Shown: positions 1 through 8,024, numbered from the stretch's first letter. The stretch: DNA of 64,000 nt from Pseudokineococcus marinus (GCF_037482405.1 NZ_JBBHZZ010000005.1:186001-250000); one strand, 5' to 3'. Numbers and translations are program-made. The notes: generated by a model from the sequence alone, not told the origin.

Positions 1-154
1 CGAGCAGGTCCCACGCCTCGCGGGGCGTGACGTCGCCCGCGTAGGAGCCGTCCGCCGGCGGGGCGCCGACGGGGCCGGGCGCGGCGGCGCCGGGCGTCGC
101 CTCGGGGGCGACCTCCCCGCGCCCCGCGGCGTCCGGGCTGCCGGCCCCGCTCAC
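1..154 (-). CDS. Rhodanese-like domain protein, N-terminal fragment
   Basis: The reading frame opens with a GTG that overlaps the stop of the RNase HI gene (GTGA) and runs off the window edge, giving 51 residues. After an Ala/Pro/Gly-rich start of about 35 residues comes YAGDVTPREAWDLL, which resembles the opening of small actinobacterial rhodanese-like domains (sulfurtransferase fold). The active-site cysteine loop would lie outside the window, so neither activity nor full length can be judged. It is the last visible gene of the minus-strand Nif3-to-RNase HI run and is probably translationally coupled to it. The family call is inference from a short stretch. Confidence 0.5.
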   Translation of the reverse strand, partial: MSGAGSPDAAGRGEVAPEATPGAAAPGPVGAPPADGSYAGDVTPREAWDLL

Positions 155-381
155 CGCTGGTCCTCCGGCAGCAGGACGGCCTGGGCGCAGTGCAGCTCGC
201 CGCCCACGACGGTGATGACCGGCGGGCCGTGCAGCACGTAGCCGTCGTCGAGGTGGTCGGAGACCTTCTGGCAGAAGGCGGGGGTGTCCGGGCCGGTGAG
301 GAGCTTGTAGGACTTGCGCCGCGCGGGCGCCGCGTCCGCGTCCGCCTCGGCGGCGGGCCGGGTGGTGGTCGTCGCGCTCAT
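151..381 (-). CDS. Possible internal translation product: DUF1737 protein
   Basis: This is an in-frame alternative start within the RNase HI gene. GAGGAGG sits six bases before ATG 381, a better ribosome binding site than the gene's own start has. The product would be 76 residues: a Thr/Ala-rich lead, then the complete DUF1737-like domain. DUF1737 proteins usually occur as small stand-alone proteins, which supports independent production. Whether it is made cannot be told from sequence. Confidence 0.4.
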   Translation of the reverse strand: MSATTTTRPAAEADADAAPARRKSYKLLTGPDTPAFCQKVSDHLDDGYVLHGPPVITVVGGELHCAQAVLLPEDQR

Positions 382-1011
382 GACGTCCTCCTCGAGGTCG
401 GCGGCCCGCAGCTCCTGCGGGTCCTCGTGCTCGGCGACGACGTCGTCCGCCGAGCGAGCGGGCGGGGCGTCGTCAGCGGTGCCGGACAGGTCGAGCAGGA
501 GGTCGCCGTCGTCACCCGAGGGGTCCGGCCGGTCCGACGTCGGCTGCCCCGCCGCCACCCCGGTGGCGATGCGCTTGGGCGCCCACGTCCTGCCCGCCGC
601 GGCGGCGTCCATCGCCTCGTTGGCGAGGCGGTCGGCGTGGCTGTTCTGCGCGCGCGGGATCCACTCGTAGCGCACCTGCTCGCGCGGCCACACCTCCCGC
701 GCCTCCTGCCACAGGCGCTGCATGTCGGCGTGCTTGACCTTCCAGCGCCCGGACATCTGCTCGACGACGAGCTTGGAGTCCATCCGCACGAGCACGCTGG
801 CGCCGGGGTCGATCTCCCGTGCGGCGCGCAGGCCGGCGAGCAGGCCGCCGTACTCGGCGACGTTGTTCGTGGCCCGCCCGATGGCCTCGGCGACCTCGGC
901 GAGCACGGGGCCCGCCGGGCCGCCGTCCTTGACGAGCGCGCCGTACCCGGCCGGCCCGGGGTTGCCGCGCGAGCCGCCGTCGGCCTCGACGACGAGCCGG
1001 CGCCCGCTCAC
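151..1011 (-). CDS. Ribonuclease HI fused to a C-terminal DUF1737 domain
   Basis: Cytoplasmic RNase HI cleaves the RNA strand of RNA-DNA hybrids. Counting from the GTG at 1011, which overlaps the stop of the upstream zinc-ribbon gene (GTGA), the four acidic catalytic residues are D11, E53, D78 and D127, and the RNase HI domain ends near residue 145. A disordered acidic linker follows, then about 55 residues (KSYKLLTGPDTPAFCQKV and onward, ending QAVLLPE) that look like DUF1737, a small domain of unknown role. In mycobacteria the equivalent RNase HI is fused to an acid phosphatase instead; that domain is absent here. An ATG at 381 inside the linker has its own strong GAGGAGG ribosome binding site, so the last 76 residues may also be made separately. 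Confidence 0.85.
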   Translation of the reverse strand: MSGRRLVVEADGGSRGNPGPAGYGALVKDGGPAGPVLAEVAEAIGRATNNVAEYGGLLAGLRAAREIDPGASVLVRMDSKLVVEQMSGRWKVKHADMQRLWQEAREVWPREQVRYEWIPRAQNSHADRLANEAMDAAAAGRTWAPKRIATGVAAGQPTSDRPDPSGDDGDLLLDLSGTADDAPPARSADDVVAEHEDPQELRAADLEEDVMSATTTTRPAAEADADAAPARRKSYKLLTGPDTPAFCQKVSDHLDDGYVLHGPPVITVVGGELHCAQAVLLPEDQR

Positions 1012-1826
1012 AGCCCCGACTCCGGGGTGCGGACGAGGATGCGGTCGCACTCCTCGCAGCGCAGCACCGCGTCCTCCGGGGCCGCGCGGAGGCGCCCGAT
1101 CGCCACCGTGTTCTGCTCCATGCGGCAGCCCTCGCAGCGGCGGGCGCGCAGGGGCGCCGCGCCCATGCCGCCGTGCTCGCGCCGGGACTCCTCGTAGAGG
1201 GCGAGCAGCTCGTCGCTGACCCCGCCGGCGACGCGCTCGCGGTCGGCGCGCACCGACTCGACGTCGCGGTCGATCTCCGTGACCGCCGTCCGCAGCGCCT
1301 CGCGAGCCTGCTCGGCCTCGGCGTCGACCTCCGCCAGGAGCTGCTCGAGCCCGACCAGCGAGGTCTGCGCCACCTCCTGGCGCTCCATGACCTCGAGCTC
1401 GAGCTCCTCGAGGGCGGACTGCCGGCGGGCCAGCGACTCCAGCTCGGAGACGAGGGCCGCGGCGTCCTTGGCGCTGACGGCGCCCGAGTCCAGGCGCTGC
1501 TGGTTGCGCGCGGCGCGCTGGCGCACCAGGTCGACGTCCTTCTCGGCGCGGGCGACCTCGCGCTCGACGTCGGACGCGGCCGTGCGGGCGCGGACGACGT
1601 CGTCGCGCAGCCCGGCGGCGCGCTGCTCGCGCTCGGCCAGGGCGGCGCGCTCGGGGAGCGTGCGGCGGCGGTGGGCCAGCTGCGACAGCCGGGTGTCGAG
1701 GGCCTGGACGTCGAGCAGCCGGAGCTGGTCGCGGGCGGGCGCGGTGGTGGTCAGCGGACCTGTCCTCCCGGTCGGCGGCGCCGCCGCGCCGGAGGGCGGG
1801 GCGCCGGAGTGGTGCGGGTCCGTCAC
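1008..1826 (-). CDS. C4-type zinc-ribbon coiled-coil protein (Rv2229c family)
   Basis: Almost the whole protein is a long Arg/Glu/Ala-rich coiled coil (DTRLSQLAHRRRTLPERAAL onward), closed by a four-cysteine ribbon: CEGC near the end and CEEC close to the C-terminus. The family is conserved in actinobacteria next to RNase HI and Nif3-like genes; its function is unknown, nucleic-acid binding being a guess from the ribbon. The GTG at 1826 gives 272 residues, but no ribosome binding site is visible there. A CTG at 1754 has GGGAGG nine bases upstream and gives 248 residues, matching the usual family length of about 245, so the true start may be this CTG. The 3' end overlaps the RNase HI start by four bases. 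Confidence 0.85.
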   Translation of the reverse strand: MTDPHHSGAPPSGAAAPPTGRTGPLTTTAPARDQLRLLDVQALDTRLSQLAHRRRTLPERAALAEREQRAAGLRDDVVRARTAASDVEREVARAEKDVDLVRQRAARNQQRLDSGAVSAKDAAALVSELESLARRQSALEELELEVMERQEVAQTSLVGLEQLLAEVDAEAEQAREALRTAVTEIDRDVESVRADRERVAGGVSDELLALYEESRREHGGMGAAPLRARRCEGCRMEQNTVAIGRLRAAPEDAVLRCEECDRILVRTPESGL

Positions 1827-1861
1827 GCTACCGCCGACGGCCGCGGCCCCGTGCGCGGACC

Positions 1862-2311
1862 TCAGGCGTCGCGCAGCCGCAGGCGCAGCACGACCTGGTC
1901 GTCCGCCAGCCCGCCCTCGCCACCACCGCCGGGGAGCCGCGACCGCAGCCGCGCGGCGGCGTGCGCGACGGCGAGGGCGCGGTGGCCGACGGGGTGCTTG
2001 CGCCGCAGCAGCTGGTCCACGCGCGCCACCGCCGCCGGCGCGTCGGTCACCTCGACGACGACGGGCGTCGTCGGCGCCCCGGGCCGGACCCGCCCGCGCG
2101 CGTCGCACGACGTGAGCGTCGCGGCCGGGTCGCGGCGGGCGCGCCGGACCTTCGCCGTCGTCGCGCCGGTCGTCACGAGCAGGACGTCGCCGTCGCGCAC
2201 GACCCACACGGGCGTCGCCCGCTCGGTGCCGTCGCGCCGGCGCGTGGCGAGGCTGACGTAGGTCTCACGGCCCAGCTGCTCGAGCAGCCGGTCGCGGGCG
2301 GGGGCGTCCAT
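1862..2311 (-). CDS. PPOX-class, probably F420-dependent, flavin/deazaflavin-binding enzyme
   Basis: A 149-residue single-domain split-barrel protein. The N-terminal pattern RETYVSLATRRRDGTERATP, then VWVVRDGDVLLVTT, then KVRRARRDPAATL is typical of the pyridoxamine-5'-phosphate-oxidase-like superfamily, in the subgroup that binds coenzyme F420 in actinobacteria. These enzymes usually transfer hydride between F420 and small substrates; no substrate can be assigned. The start lies 47 bases inside the end of the Nif3-like frame, so the two are probably co-transcribed. Distinguishing F420 from FMN binding would need a structure-based comparison. Confidence 0.8.
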   Translation of the reverse strand: MDAPARDRLLEQLGRETYVSLATRRRDGTERATPVWVVRDGDVLLVTTGATTAKVRRARRDPAATLTSCDARGRVRPGAPTTPVVVEVTDAPAAVARVDQLLRRKHPVGHRALAVAHAAARLRSRLPGGGGEGGLADDQVVLRLRLRDA

Positions 2312-3590
2312 CCGCGGATGCGAGTGGCCCGCGCCGACCCGGGACAGGGCCTCCCGACCTCGTCGGTCGACCCACGGCGCCGCGCACGAGGAAGCCGGTG
2401 CGCGGGCCGCAGCGGACCGGGCCGCCGGGGCTCGCGATGCGGGAGGTCCACGGGTCGGTGTGCCGCGTGCTGATGGTCACCTCGACGGACCCGCCGACCT
2501 CCTCGAGGTCGGCGCGCAGGCGGTCCCCGGCCCCCTGCAGCCAGGGCCACTCGCTGGCCCAGTGCGAGACGTCGAGCAGGTGCGGCGCACCGCCGCGGGC
2601 GCGCTCGCGCAGCTCCGAGGCGGGGTGGTGGCGCAGGTCCGCCGTGACGTAGGCGTCGGCGCCGCTCGCACGGACCGCGTCGAGCAGGCTGTCCCCGCTG
2701 CCGCCGCACACGGCCACCCGCTGCACGGGTGCGGACAGGTCGCCCGCGATGCGCACGCCGTGGTGGGTGAAGGGCAGGGCCTGGGCGACGACGCCCGCGA
2801 GCGCCTCGAGGGTGATCGGCCGCTCGAGGACGCCCACGCGGCCGAGGCCGCGCGGGGAGGACCAGGCCGCCAGCTCGAGGACGTCGACCGCCGGCTCCTC
2901 GTAGGGGTGCACCGCGCGCACGGCGGCGAGGACGCGGGAGCGCAGCGCGCGGGGCGCGACCATCTCGACGCGCGCCTCCGGGCCGGTGTGGCGCTGCCCG
3001 GGGGTCCCCACCGCCGGTCGGGCCCGCTCACCCGGTGTGAAGGTCTGGACGCCCTCGCCCGTGAAGGCGCAGCGGGCGTACTCGCCGATCTCCCCGGCGC
3101 CAGCGGCCGCCATCGCGTCGACGAGGCGCTCGGCGTCCTCGCGCGGCGCGAAGACGACGTGCTTGTCGAGGGGGTCGGCAGGCGCGGCGGACAGCGGCTG
3201 CAGGTCGTCGAGCCCGATGCTCCGGGCGAGGGCGTCGGAGACTCCGGGTCGCGCCGAGTCGGCGTTGGTGTGCAGGACGTGCAGCGCGATGCCCGCGCGG
3301 ACGAGCCGGTGCACCACAGCGCCCTTCGGCTCGTCGGCCCGCACCGAGCGGACCGGCCGCAGCAGCAGGGGGTGGTGGACCAGGAGCAGGTCGACCCCGA
3401 GCTCGACGGCCTCGTCGACCACCTCGGCGACCGGGTCGACCGCCAGGAGCACGCGGCGCACGCGCTGGGTCGGGTCCCCGCACACGAGACCGACGGCGTC
3501 CCACTCCTCGGCCGTGGCCGCCGGGTACCGGCGCTCCAGGACGGCGAGCAGGTCCGCGAGCGCGACGCCGTCGCCGTCCGTTCCCATCAC
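2265..3590 (-). CDS. Nif3-like dinuclear metal centre protein (GTP cyclohydrolase I type 2 family)
   Basis: Nif3/YbgI-family protein, normally a toroidal hexamer with a two-metal site; the biological substrate is unresolved. Recognisable parts in order: N-terminal lobe with LLVHHPLLLRP (metal-binding His pair), a central CutA-like insertion around VEMVAPRALRSRVLAAVRAV and HPYEEPAVDV, and the C-terminal lobe with DLRHHPASE and DVSHWASEWP. The start is GTG 3590 (a second ATG follows immediately): a TACGGT -10 box lies six bases upstream, predicting a leaderless message. The family normally ends shortly after the TDPWT sequence; here the frame continues about 55 residues of low-complexity Arg/Gly/Pro sequence and overlaps the PPOX gene, so a late frameshift or an unneeded tail is possible. 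Confidence 0.88.
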   Translation of the reverse strand: MMGTDGDGVALADLLAVLERRYPAATAEEWDAVGLVCGDPTQRVRRVLLAVDPVAEVVDEAVELGVDLLLVHHPLLLRPVRSVRADEPKGAVVHRLVRAGIALHVLHTNADSARPGVSDALARSIGLDDLQPLSAAPADPLDKHVVFAPREDAERLVDAMAAAGAGEIGEYARCAFTGEGVQTFTPGERARPAVGTPGQRHTGPEARVEMVAPRALRSRVLAAVRAVHPYEEPAVDVLELAAWSSPRGLGRVGVLERPITLEALAGVVAQALPFTHHGVRIAGDLSAPVQRVAVCGGSGDSLLDAVRASGADAYVTADLRHHPASELRERARGGAPHLLDVSHWASEWPWLQGAGDRLRADLEEVGGSVEVTISTRHTDPWTSRIASPGGPVRCGPRTGFLVRGAVGRPTRSGGPVPGRRGPLASADGRPRPRPAARAAGP

Positions 3591-3596
3591 CCCGCC

Positions 3597-3602
3597 ACCG
3601 TA
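3597..3602 (-). promoter_or_regulatory. -10 box of the Nif3-like gene
   Basis: TACGGT on the minus strand, six bases before GTG 3590. The spacing places the transcription start on or next to the start codon, so a leaderless mRNA is expected. This would be the promoter for the minus-strand run down to the rhodanese gene. Confidence 0.5.
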
Positions 3603-3614
3603 GCCGCCGACGAC

Positions 3615-3804
3615 GCAGAGTCACCTCAACTCACTCTGCCGGGTGATGCCGTGACCGTCCTGTGACCGAGTGGCGGCGGGCGACGGACGGGCGCGGGGGG
3701 GGGGGGGGGGGGGGGGGGGGNGCAGAGTCACCTCAACTCACTCTGCCGGGTGATGCCGTGACCGTCCTGTGACCGAGTGGCGGCGGGCGACGGACGGGCG
3801 CGGG
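3615..3804. repeat. 83-bp direct duplication around a poly-G/N seam (probable assembly artefact)
   Basis: Positions 3615-3697 are repeated without change at 3722-3804. Between them are a run of 26 G (3695-3720) and a single N. Two contig ends that overlap but were not merged would look exactly like this. The repeated segment also contains a small inverted repeat, CAGAGT with ACTCTG eleven bases apart. The true sequence probably has one copy. Confidence 0.85.
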
Positions 3805-3845
3805 AGGTCGGGCCGAGACGCGCCCGACCTCCCGCGACGGGTGCG

Positions 3846-4640
3846 TCAGATCGTCTGCACCGACCCGGAGTCCACGCGCAGCGTCGCGCCGTTGATGAAG
3901 CTCGCCCGCTCCGAGCAGAGGAAGACGATGGCCGAGGCCACCTCCTCGGGCTCGCCGCGGCGCCCCAGCTGCATCCCCGGCCGCTCCTCGGACAGGAAGC
4001 TCGAGATGGCCTCGTCGACGTCGGTGCCGAGCTGGTCGGCGCGCTTGCTCATCATCGCGTCGGTCATGGGGGTCGCGATGAAGGCCGGCGCGACGGAGTT
4101 CACGAGGATCCCCTCCGAGGCGTAGGTCTTCGACAGGCCCTTCATGAGCGCGAGGGAACCGGCCTTCGCGGCGCAGTAGGGGATCTCGTCCGCGTACGGC
4201 TGGAAGGCGTCCTCGCTGGTGAGCAGGACGATGCGGCCCCAGCCCTTCGGGCGCATGCCGTCGATGAAGGCCTTCACGGTGCGCACCTGCGACATGAGGT
4301 CGGTCTCGAGGGTCTTCGTCCACCCCTCGTCGTCGATCTCGTGGAACATCCCCTGCGCGCCGGTGATCCCCGCGGCCGCCACGATGATGTCGGGCGCACC
4401 GCCGAGCCCGGCCTCGACCTCGCTCTTGAGGCGCGCGACGTCGTCGAGCGACGTGAGGTCCGCCGCGACGGTCGTGACCTCCCCCGGCAGGCGGCCGGCC
4501 GACTCCGCGAGCGAGTCGGCGTCGAGGTCGCTCACCGCCACGCGCACGCCCTCCTCGAGGAGCATTCGGGCGGTGTGCCAGCCGATGCCGGAGTCGGCGC
4601 CGGTGACGAGGGCGGTCTTGCCGGACAGGGACAGCTCCAT
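3846..4640 (-). CDS. SDR-family NAD(P)-dependent oxidoreductase
   Basis: Classical short-chain dehydrogenase of 264 residues. The cofactor loop TGADSGIG is at residues 13-20, the catalytic Ser-Tyr-Lys is S142, Y155 and K159 (YCAAK), and the downstream NSVAPAFIATPM segment fits the family. D38 after the second strand (SDLDADSL) suggests NAD rather than NADP preference. ATG 4640 is preceded by AGGAGG at good spacing. It stands alone, divergent from the histidine-kinase operon. The substrate is unknown; 3-oxoacyl-ACP reductase-like or sugar/steroid alcohol oxidation are both possible. Confidence 0.9.
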   Translation of the reverse strand: MELSLSGKTALVTGADSGIGWHTARMLLEEGVRVAVSDLDADSLAESAGRLPGEVTTVAADLTSLDDVARLKSEVEAGLGGAPDIIVAAAGITGAQGMFHEIDDEGWTKTLETDLMSQVRTVKAFIDGMRPKGWGRIVLLTSEDAFQPYADEIPYCAAKAGSLALMKGLSKTYASEGILVNSVAPAFIATPMTDAMMSKRADQLGTDVDEAISSFLSEERPGMQLGRRGEPEEVASAIVFLCSERASFINGATLRVDSGSVQTI

Positions 4641-4946
4641 GGGTCCTCCTGGTGGGCGGGTGCCGCACTGGGCTCGCGCGGTGGGGGGCGGCGACGGCCA
4701 CGCCGCCCTCGCGGGGCGGCGCCGGTCGTGCTCGCAGGGTGCGTGCGGGCGGCGGGTGCAGGGCCGGCCCGATCGCGCTCCGACGCTAGGCGCCCGCCGC
4801 CGCGGCCGCCCGCCAGGAGCCCGGGCACCGCTCACCGCGGGGCCCGGGTGGACGGCGCCGGTCCGACGGCGCGGGCCGCGCACCTTCCGGTTTCCCCTAC
4901 CCGAGGTCTCCGGCTGGCTCGGCAGACCCGGGCGCCGCCGCGCTCC
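4641..4946. other. Divergent intergenic region, no gene seen
   Basis: Between the SDR gene (minus) and the histidine kinase (plus). The first 15 bases hold the SDR ribosome binding site. The rest is G+C-rich without a convincing frame, repeat or hairpin; promoters for both directions must lie here or just beside it. Confidence 0.5.
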
Positions 4947-4952
4947 TACCGT
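4947..4952 (+). promoter_or_regulatory. -10 box of the histidine-kinase operon
   Basis: TACCGT followed by seven bases and then ATG 4960. No ribosome binding site precedes that ATG, which fits a leaderless transcript. Confidence 0.45.
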
Positions 4953-4959
4953 CCTCGGC

Positions 4960-6318
4960 ATGACCACGACGTCCACCGCACCGGGCCGCGACCCCGCCGC
5001 CCCGGACAGCCCCGCGCCGCCGCCGTCCGGCCCGCCCGGCGACACCGCCCGCCCCGCGCCGGCCGGGCGCGCCCGCCGGTGGGCCGCGGCCGCCGGGCGC
5101 ACCGGCGCCGCGCTCGCGCACCTCGCCGTCATGGCCGTCGTCGGGCCCGTCGCCCTCGTCGTCCTCGTCACCTGGGTGGGCGTGGGCGTGGGGCTGCTGC
5201 CCCTCCTCGGGCTGGGCGCGCTGCTCCTGCTCGCCCTCCCCTACGGCGTGTGGGTCCTCGCGCGGGTCGAGACGGCGCGCGTCGACGGGCTCTACGCGCT
5301 GGGCCTGGCCCCGCCGCGGCTGCACCGCCGCCCGCGCCCCGGCCTCGGCGGCGCCCTCGCGGCCGTGGGCCGCCAGGCCGTCGACGCCACCGCCTGGCGC
5401 GCCGTCGCCAGCGCCGCCCTCGCCAGCGTCCTCGGCCTGGTGCTGGTGCCCGTCGTCAGCGCCGCCGCGAGCGCCGCCGCCCTCGCACTCGCCCCCCTCT
5501 ACGCGCAGGACGACGTCGTCGGGCTCCCGGGCGTCGACGTGCCGGTGGCCTGGGCCCCGCTCGTCGGCGCGGGCGGGCTCCTGCTGGCGCTCGCGGGCGC
5601 CGTCGGCCTGGCGCTCCTGCACGGCGTCGTCACCCGCGCGCTCCTGCGCTCCTCCCGCGAGGCGCAGCTCGTCGAGCAGGCCCGCGCGTCGGACACCCGC
5701 CGTGCCGGCGCCGTCCGCGCCGCGGAGGTCGAGCGGACCCGCATCGAGCGCGACCTCCACGACGGGGTGCAGCCGCGCCTCGTCTCCGTCGGGATGACGC
5801 TCGGCCTCGCCGAGCAGAAGCTCGCCGGGCCGGAGCCCGACGCCGACGCCGCCCGCACCCTCGTGGCGGAGGCGCGGACGAGCACCAAGGCCGCCATCAC
5901 CGAGCTGCGCCAGCTCGCCCGCGGCGTGCACGCCTCCGTGCTCGACGACCGGGGCCTGGACGCCGCCCTGTCCGCCGTCGTCGCGCGGTCCGTCGTGCCG
6001 GTCGACCTCGACGTGCGGGTGGACGGCCGCTGCGGGCGCACGGCGGAGGCCGCCGTCTACTTCGCCGTCAGCGAGGCCCTCACCAACGCCGCCAAGCACG
6101 CGCGCGCCTCCCGGTGCCGGGTCGTCGTCCGCCACCGCGACGGCGGTCTCCTGTGGGCCCGCGTGGAGGACGACGGCGTCGGCGGCGCCGCCGTGCTGCC
6201 CGGCGGCGGGCTGGACGGCGTGGGGCACCGCGTCGCGGCCGCGGGCGGCACCTGCCGCCTCGACAGCCCCCGCGGCGGCCCGACCGCGCTGGAGGTGTCG
6301 GTGCCGTGCGCGTCCTGA
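4960..6318 (+). CDS. Sensor histidine kinase (HisKA_3 type, NarL-partner class)
   Basis: 452-residue membrane kinase. A Pro-rich cytoplasmic start is followed by about four hydrophobic segments (roughly residues 50-100, 148-180 and 198-222), a short linker helix, the dimerisation/phosphoacceptor motif ERTRIERDLHDGVQ with H267, and an HATPase domain with ALTNAAKHARA and DDGVGG. There is no large extracellular sensor, so it belongs to the intramembrane-sensing group. It overlaps the response-regulator gene by 13 bases and is followed by a DUF4097 protein; this order resembles systems that watch the cell envelope. The signal is not known. Confidence 0.92.
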   Translation: MTTTSTAPGRDPAAPDSPAPPPSGPPGDTARPAPAGRARRWAAAAGRTGAALAHLAVMAVVGPVALVVLVTWVGVGVGLLPLLGLGALLLLALPYGVWVLARVETARVDGLYALGLAPPRLHRRPRPGLGGALAAVGRQAVDATAWRAVASAALASVLGLVLVPVVSAAASAAALALAPLYAQDDVVGLPGVDVPVAWAPLVGAGGLLLALAGAVGLALLHGVVTRALLRSSREAQLVEQARASDTRRAGAVRAAEVERTRIERDLHDGVQPRLVSVGMTLGLAEQKLAGPEPDADAARTLVAEARTSTKAAITELRQLARGVHASVLDDRGLDAALSAVVARSVVPVDLDVRVDGRCGRTAEAAVYFAVSEALTNAAKHARASRCRVVVRHRDGGLLWARVEDDGVGGAAVLPGGGLDGVGHRVAAAGGTCRLDSPRGGPTALEVSVPCAS

Positions 6319-7055
6319 TCTGCGAGGACTCCGTCCTCCTGCGCGAGGGCCTCGTCCGCCTCCTCGAGGACGCCGGGCACGAGGTCGTCGCGGCCCTGGC
6401 CGACGCCGAGGGCCTCGGGGCGGCGGTCGACGCGAGCGCGCCCGAGCTGTGCGTCCTCGACGTCCGGCTGCCCCCGACGTGGACCGACGAGGGCGTGCGC
6501 GCCGCCGTCGCGCTGCGGGCCGAGCGGCCCGGGCTGCCGGTGCTCGTCCTGTCCCAGTACGTCGAGGAGCGCTACGCCGGCGAGCTCTTCGGCGGCCAGG
6601 GCGGTGCGCTGGGCTACCTGCTCAAGGACCGCGTCGTCGACGTCGCCGACTTCCTCGACGCCCTCGACCGCATCCGCGGCGGCGCCACCGTGCTCGACCC
6701 CGAGGTGGTGGCCCAGCTGCTCGCGCGGCGGGCCCGCGACGAGCGGCTCGCCGCGCTCACCGACCGCGAGCGCACCGTGCTCGCGCTCATCGCCGAGGGC
6801 CGCTCGAACCAGGCCATCGCCGCCCTGCTCGTCCTCTCCGAGGCCAGCGTGGAGAAGAACATCACCGCGATCTTCACCAAGCTCGGCCTCGAGCGCGACG
6901 AGCACGGCAACCGGCGGGTGCTCGCGGCGCTCGTCCACCTCTCCCACCACGCCCTCCCCGACCCCGCCTTCCCCGACCCCACCTTCCCCGACAGAGCCTT
7001 CCCCCCTCACGCCGGGCCGCGCCCGGCTCCCCCGCAGGCAGGAGCCCCGCGATGA
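6306..7055 (+). CDS. Response regulator, LuxR/NarL family
   Basis: Receiver domain at residues 1-120 with acidic pocket ED at 7-8, phosphoacceptor D52 (VLDVRLP) and K near 107 (YLLKDRV), then a LuxR-type helix-turn-helix around LTDRERTVLALIAEGRSNQA. Starting at GTG 6306, it overlaps the kinase gene and is certainly its partner. The C-terminus is unusual: after the HTH it carries a Pro-rich tail with three near copies of a five-residue unit (PDPAF, PDPTF, PDRAF). The stop overlaps the next start (ATGA). It probably autoregulates this operon. Confidence 0.93.
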   Translation: MRVLICEDSVLLREGLVRLLEDAGHEVVAALADAEGLGAAVDASAPELCVLDVRLPPTWTDEGVRAAVALRAERPGLPVLVLSQYVEERYAGELFGGQGGALGYLLKDRVVDVADFLDALDRIRGGATVLDPEVVAQLLARRARDERLAALTDRERTVLALIAEGRSNQAIAALLVLSEASVEKNITAIFTKLGLERDEHGNRRVLAALVHLSHHALPDPAFPDPTFPDRAFPPHAGPRPAPPQAGAPR

Positions 7056-7936
7056 GCACGCCCACCACCCCGCTCCCCGTCGGACGCGACGACCGGCGGA
7101 CCTCCGCGGGAGCCCCGCCCCCGGGACCGGGCGGCGCCCGCCCCGGCGCGCGCGCCGTCTCGACCGTCGCCGTCGTCCTCGGCGGGCTCCTCCTCGCCGG
7201 CACGGCCGTCGACGGGGCGGGCTCGGTCGTCTCCAGCGCCCTGCGCGGGGACGACGTCCTCACCGCGACCTCCGACGGCGTGACCTCCCTCGAGGCCGAC
7301 GTCGTGGGCGCCCGCCTGGAGGTCGTCACGGGTGAGGTCGACCAGGCTCGCCTCGACGTGCGCGACAGCCGGGGCCGGTGGCGCCTCGAGCGCGACGGGG
7401 ACGTCCTGCGCGTCGCGTCGCCGGGCGCCGCGGGCTGGCCAGGAGGATGGGCCGCGGGCTGGTCGCGCGACGACGGCGGCCGCGCGGTGCTCGTGCTCCC
7501 CGAGGACGTCGCCGAGGGCGCCCTGGACGCCGACCTCGAGCTCTCGGGCGGGGAGCTGCGCGCCTCCGGCGCCTTCGGCGACGTCGACGTCGAGCTGACC
7601 GGCGGGGCGCTGGACCTCGCGGGCTCCGCCACCGCCCTCACGCTGGACGTGACGGGCGGGACCGCGGACCTGGAGGTCGACGGGGCGGGCACGGCGGTGC
7701 TCTCCCTGACGGCCGGCCAGGTCACCGCGGCGCTCACCGGGGACGCCGCGGACGCCGTGGACGTCGACGTCAGCGCGGGCACCCTCGACCTGGCGCTGCC
7801 GCCCGAGGAGTACGACGTGCGCTCGACGGTCACCGGCGGCGGCCTGGACAGCCTGCTGCGGGACTCGCCCACGGCGCCGCGCCGGGTCGACGTCACGGTC
7901 ACCGCCGGCGGCGTCGTGCTGCGCGAGGCCGGCTGA
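7052..7936 (+). CDS. DUF4097-type putative adhesin, membrane-anchored
   Basis: 294 residues. A Pro/Gly-rich cytoplasmic start is followed by one hydrophobic segment (about residues 36-60, VSTVAVVLGGLLLAGTAV) and an extracytoplasmic beta-solenoid-like region made of short alternating strands (LEADVVGARLEVVTG, LDADLELSGGELRASG, VDVELTGGALDLAG). This is the DUF4097 pattern. The ATGA overlap with the response regulator suggests it is an envelope output or sensor accessory of that two-component system, as with LiaF/PspC-like partners. The exact role is unknown. Confidence 0.8.
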   Translation: MSTPTTPLPVGRDDRRTSAGAPPPGPGGARPGARAVSTVAVVLGGLLLAGTAVDGAGSVVSSALRGDDVLTATSDGVTSLEADVVGARLEVVTGEVDQARLDVRDSRGRWRLERDGDVLRVASPGAAGWPGGWAAGWSRDDGGRAVLVLPEDVAEGALDADLELSGGELRASGAFGDVDVELTGGALDLAGSATALTLDVTGGTADLEVDGAGTAVLSLTAGQVTAALTGDAADAVDVDVSAGTLDLALPPEEYDVRSTVTGGGLDSLLRDSPTAPRRVDVTVTAGGVVLREAG

Positions 7937-8024
7937 CGCCGGGCCTGCGCACGGAGGCGCCCCCGGGCGGGCGGCGGGCGTGGGCGTGGGCGGCAGGGTC
8001 GGGCGGCAGAGGAGGACGCACGGG

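Noticed and set aside
3617..3640. Operator formed by CAGAGT/ACTCTG before the Nif3-like gene
   Set aside because: The segment is part of the assembly duplication, and a single short inverted repeat at that distance is weak evidence.
3777..7055. Very long open frames on the strand opposite to, or in other frames of, clear genes (for example 1092 codons here)
   Set aside because: They are the familiar shadow effect of extreme G+C: Arg/Pro/Gly/Ala-rich, no motifs. Only the parts with family signatures were kept.
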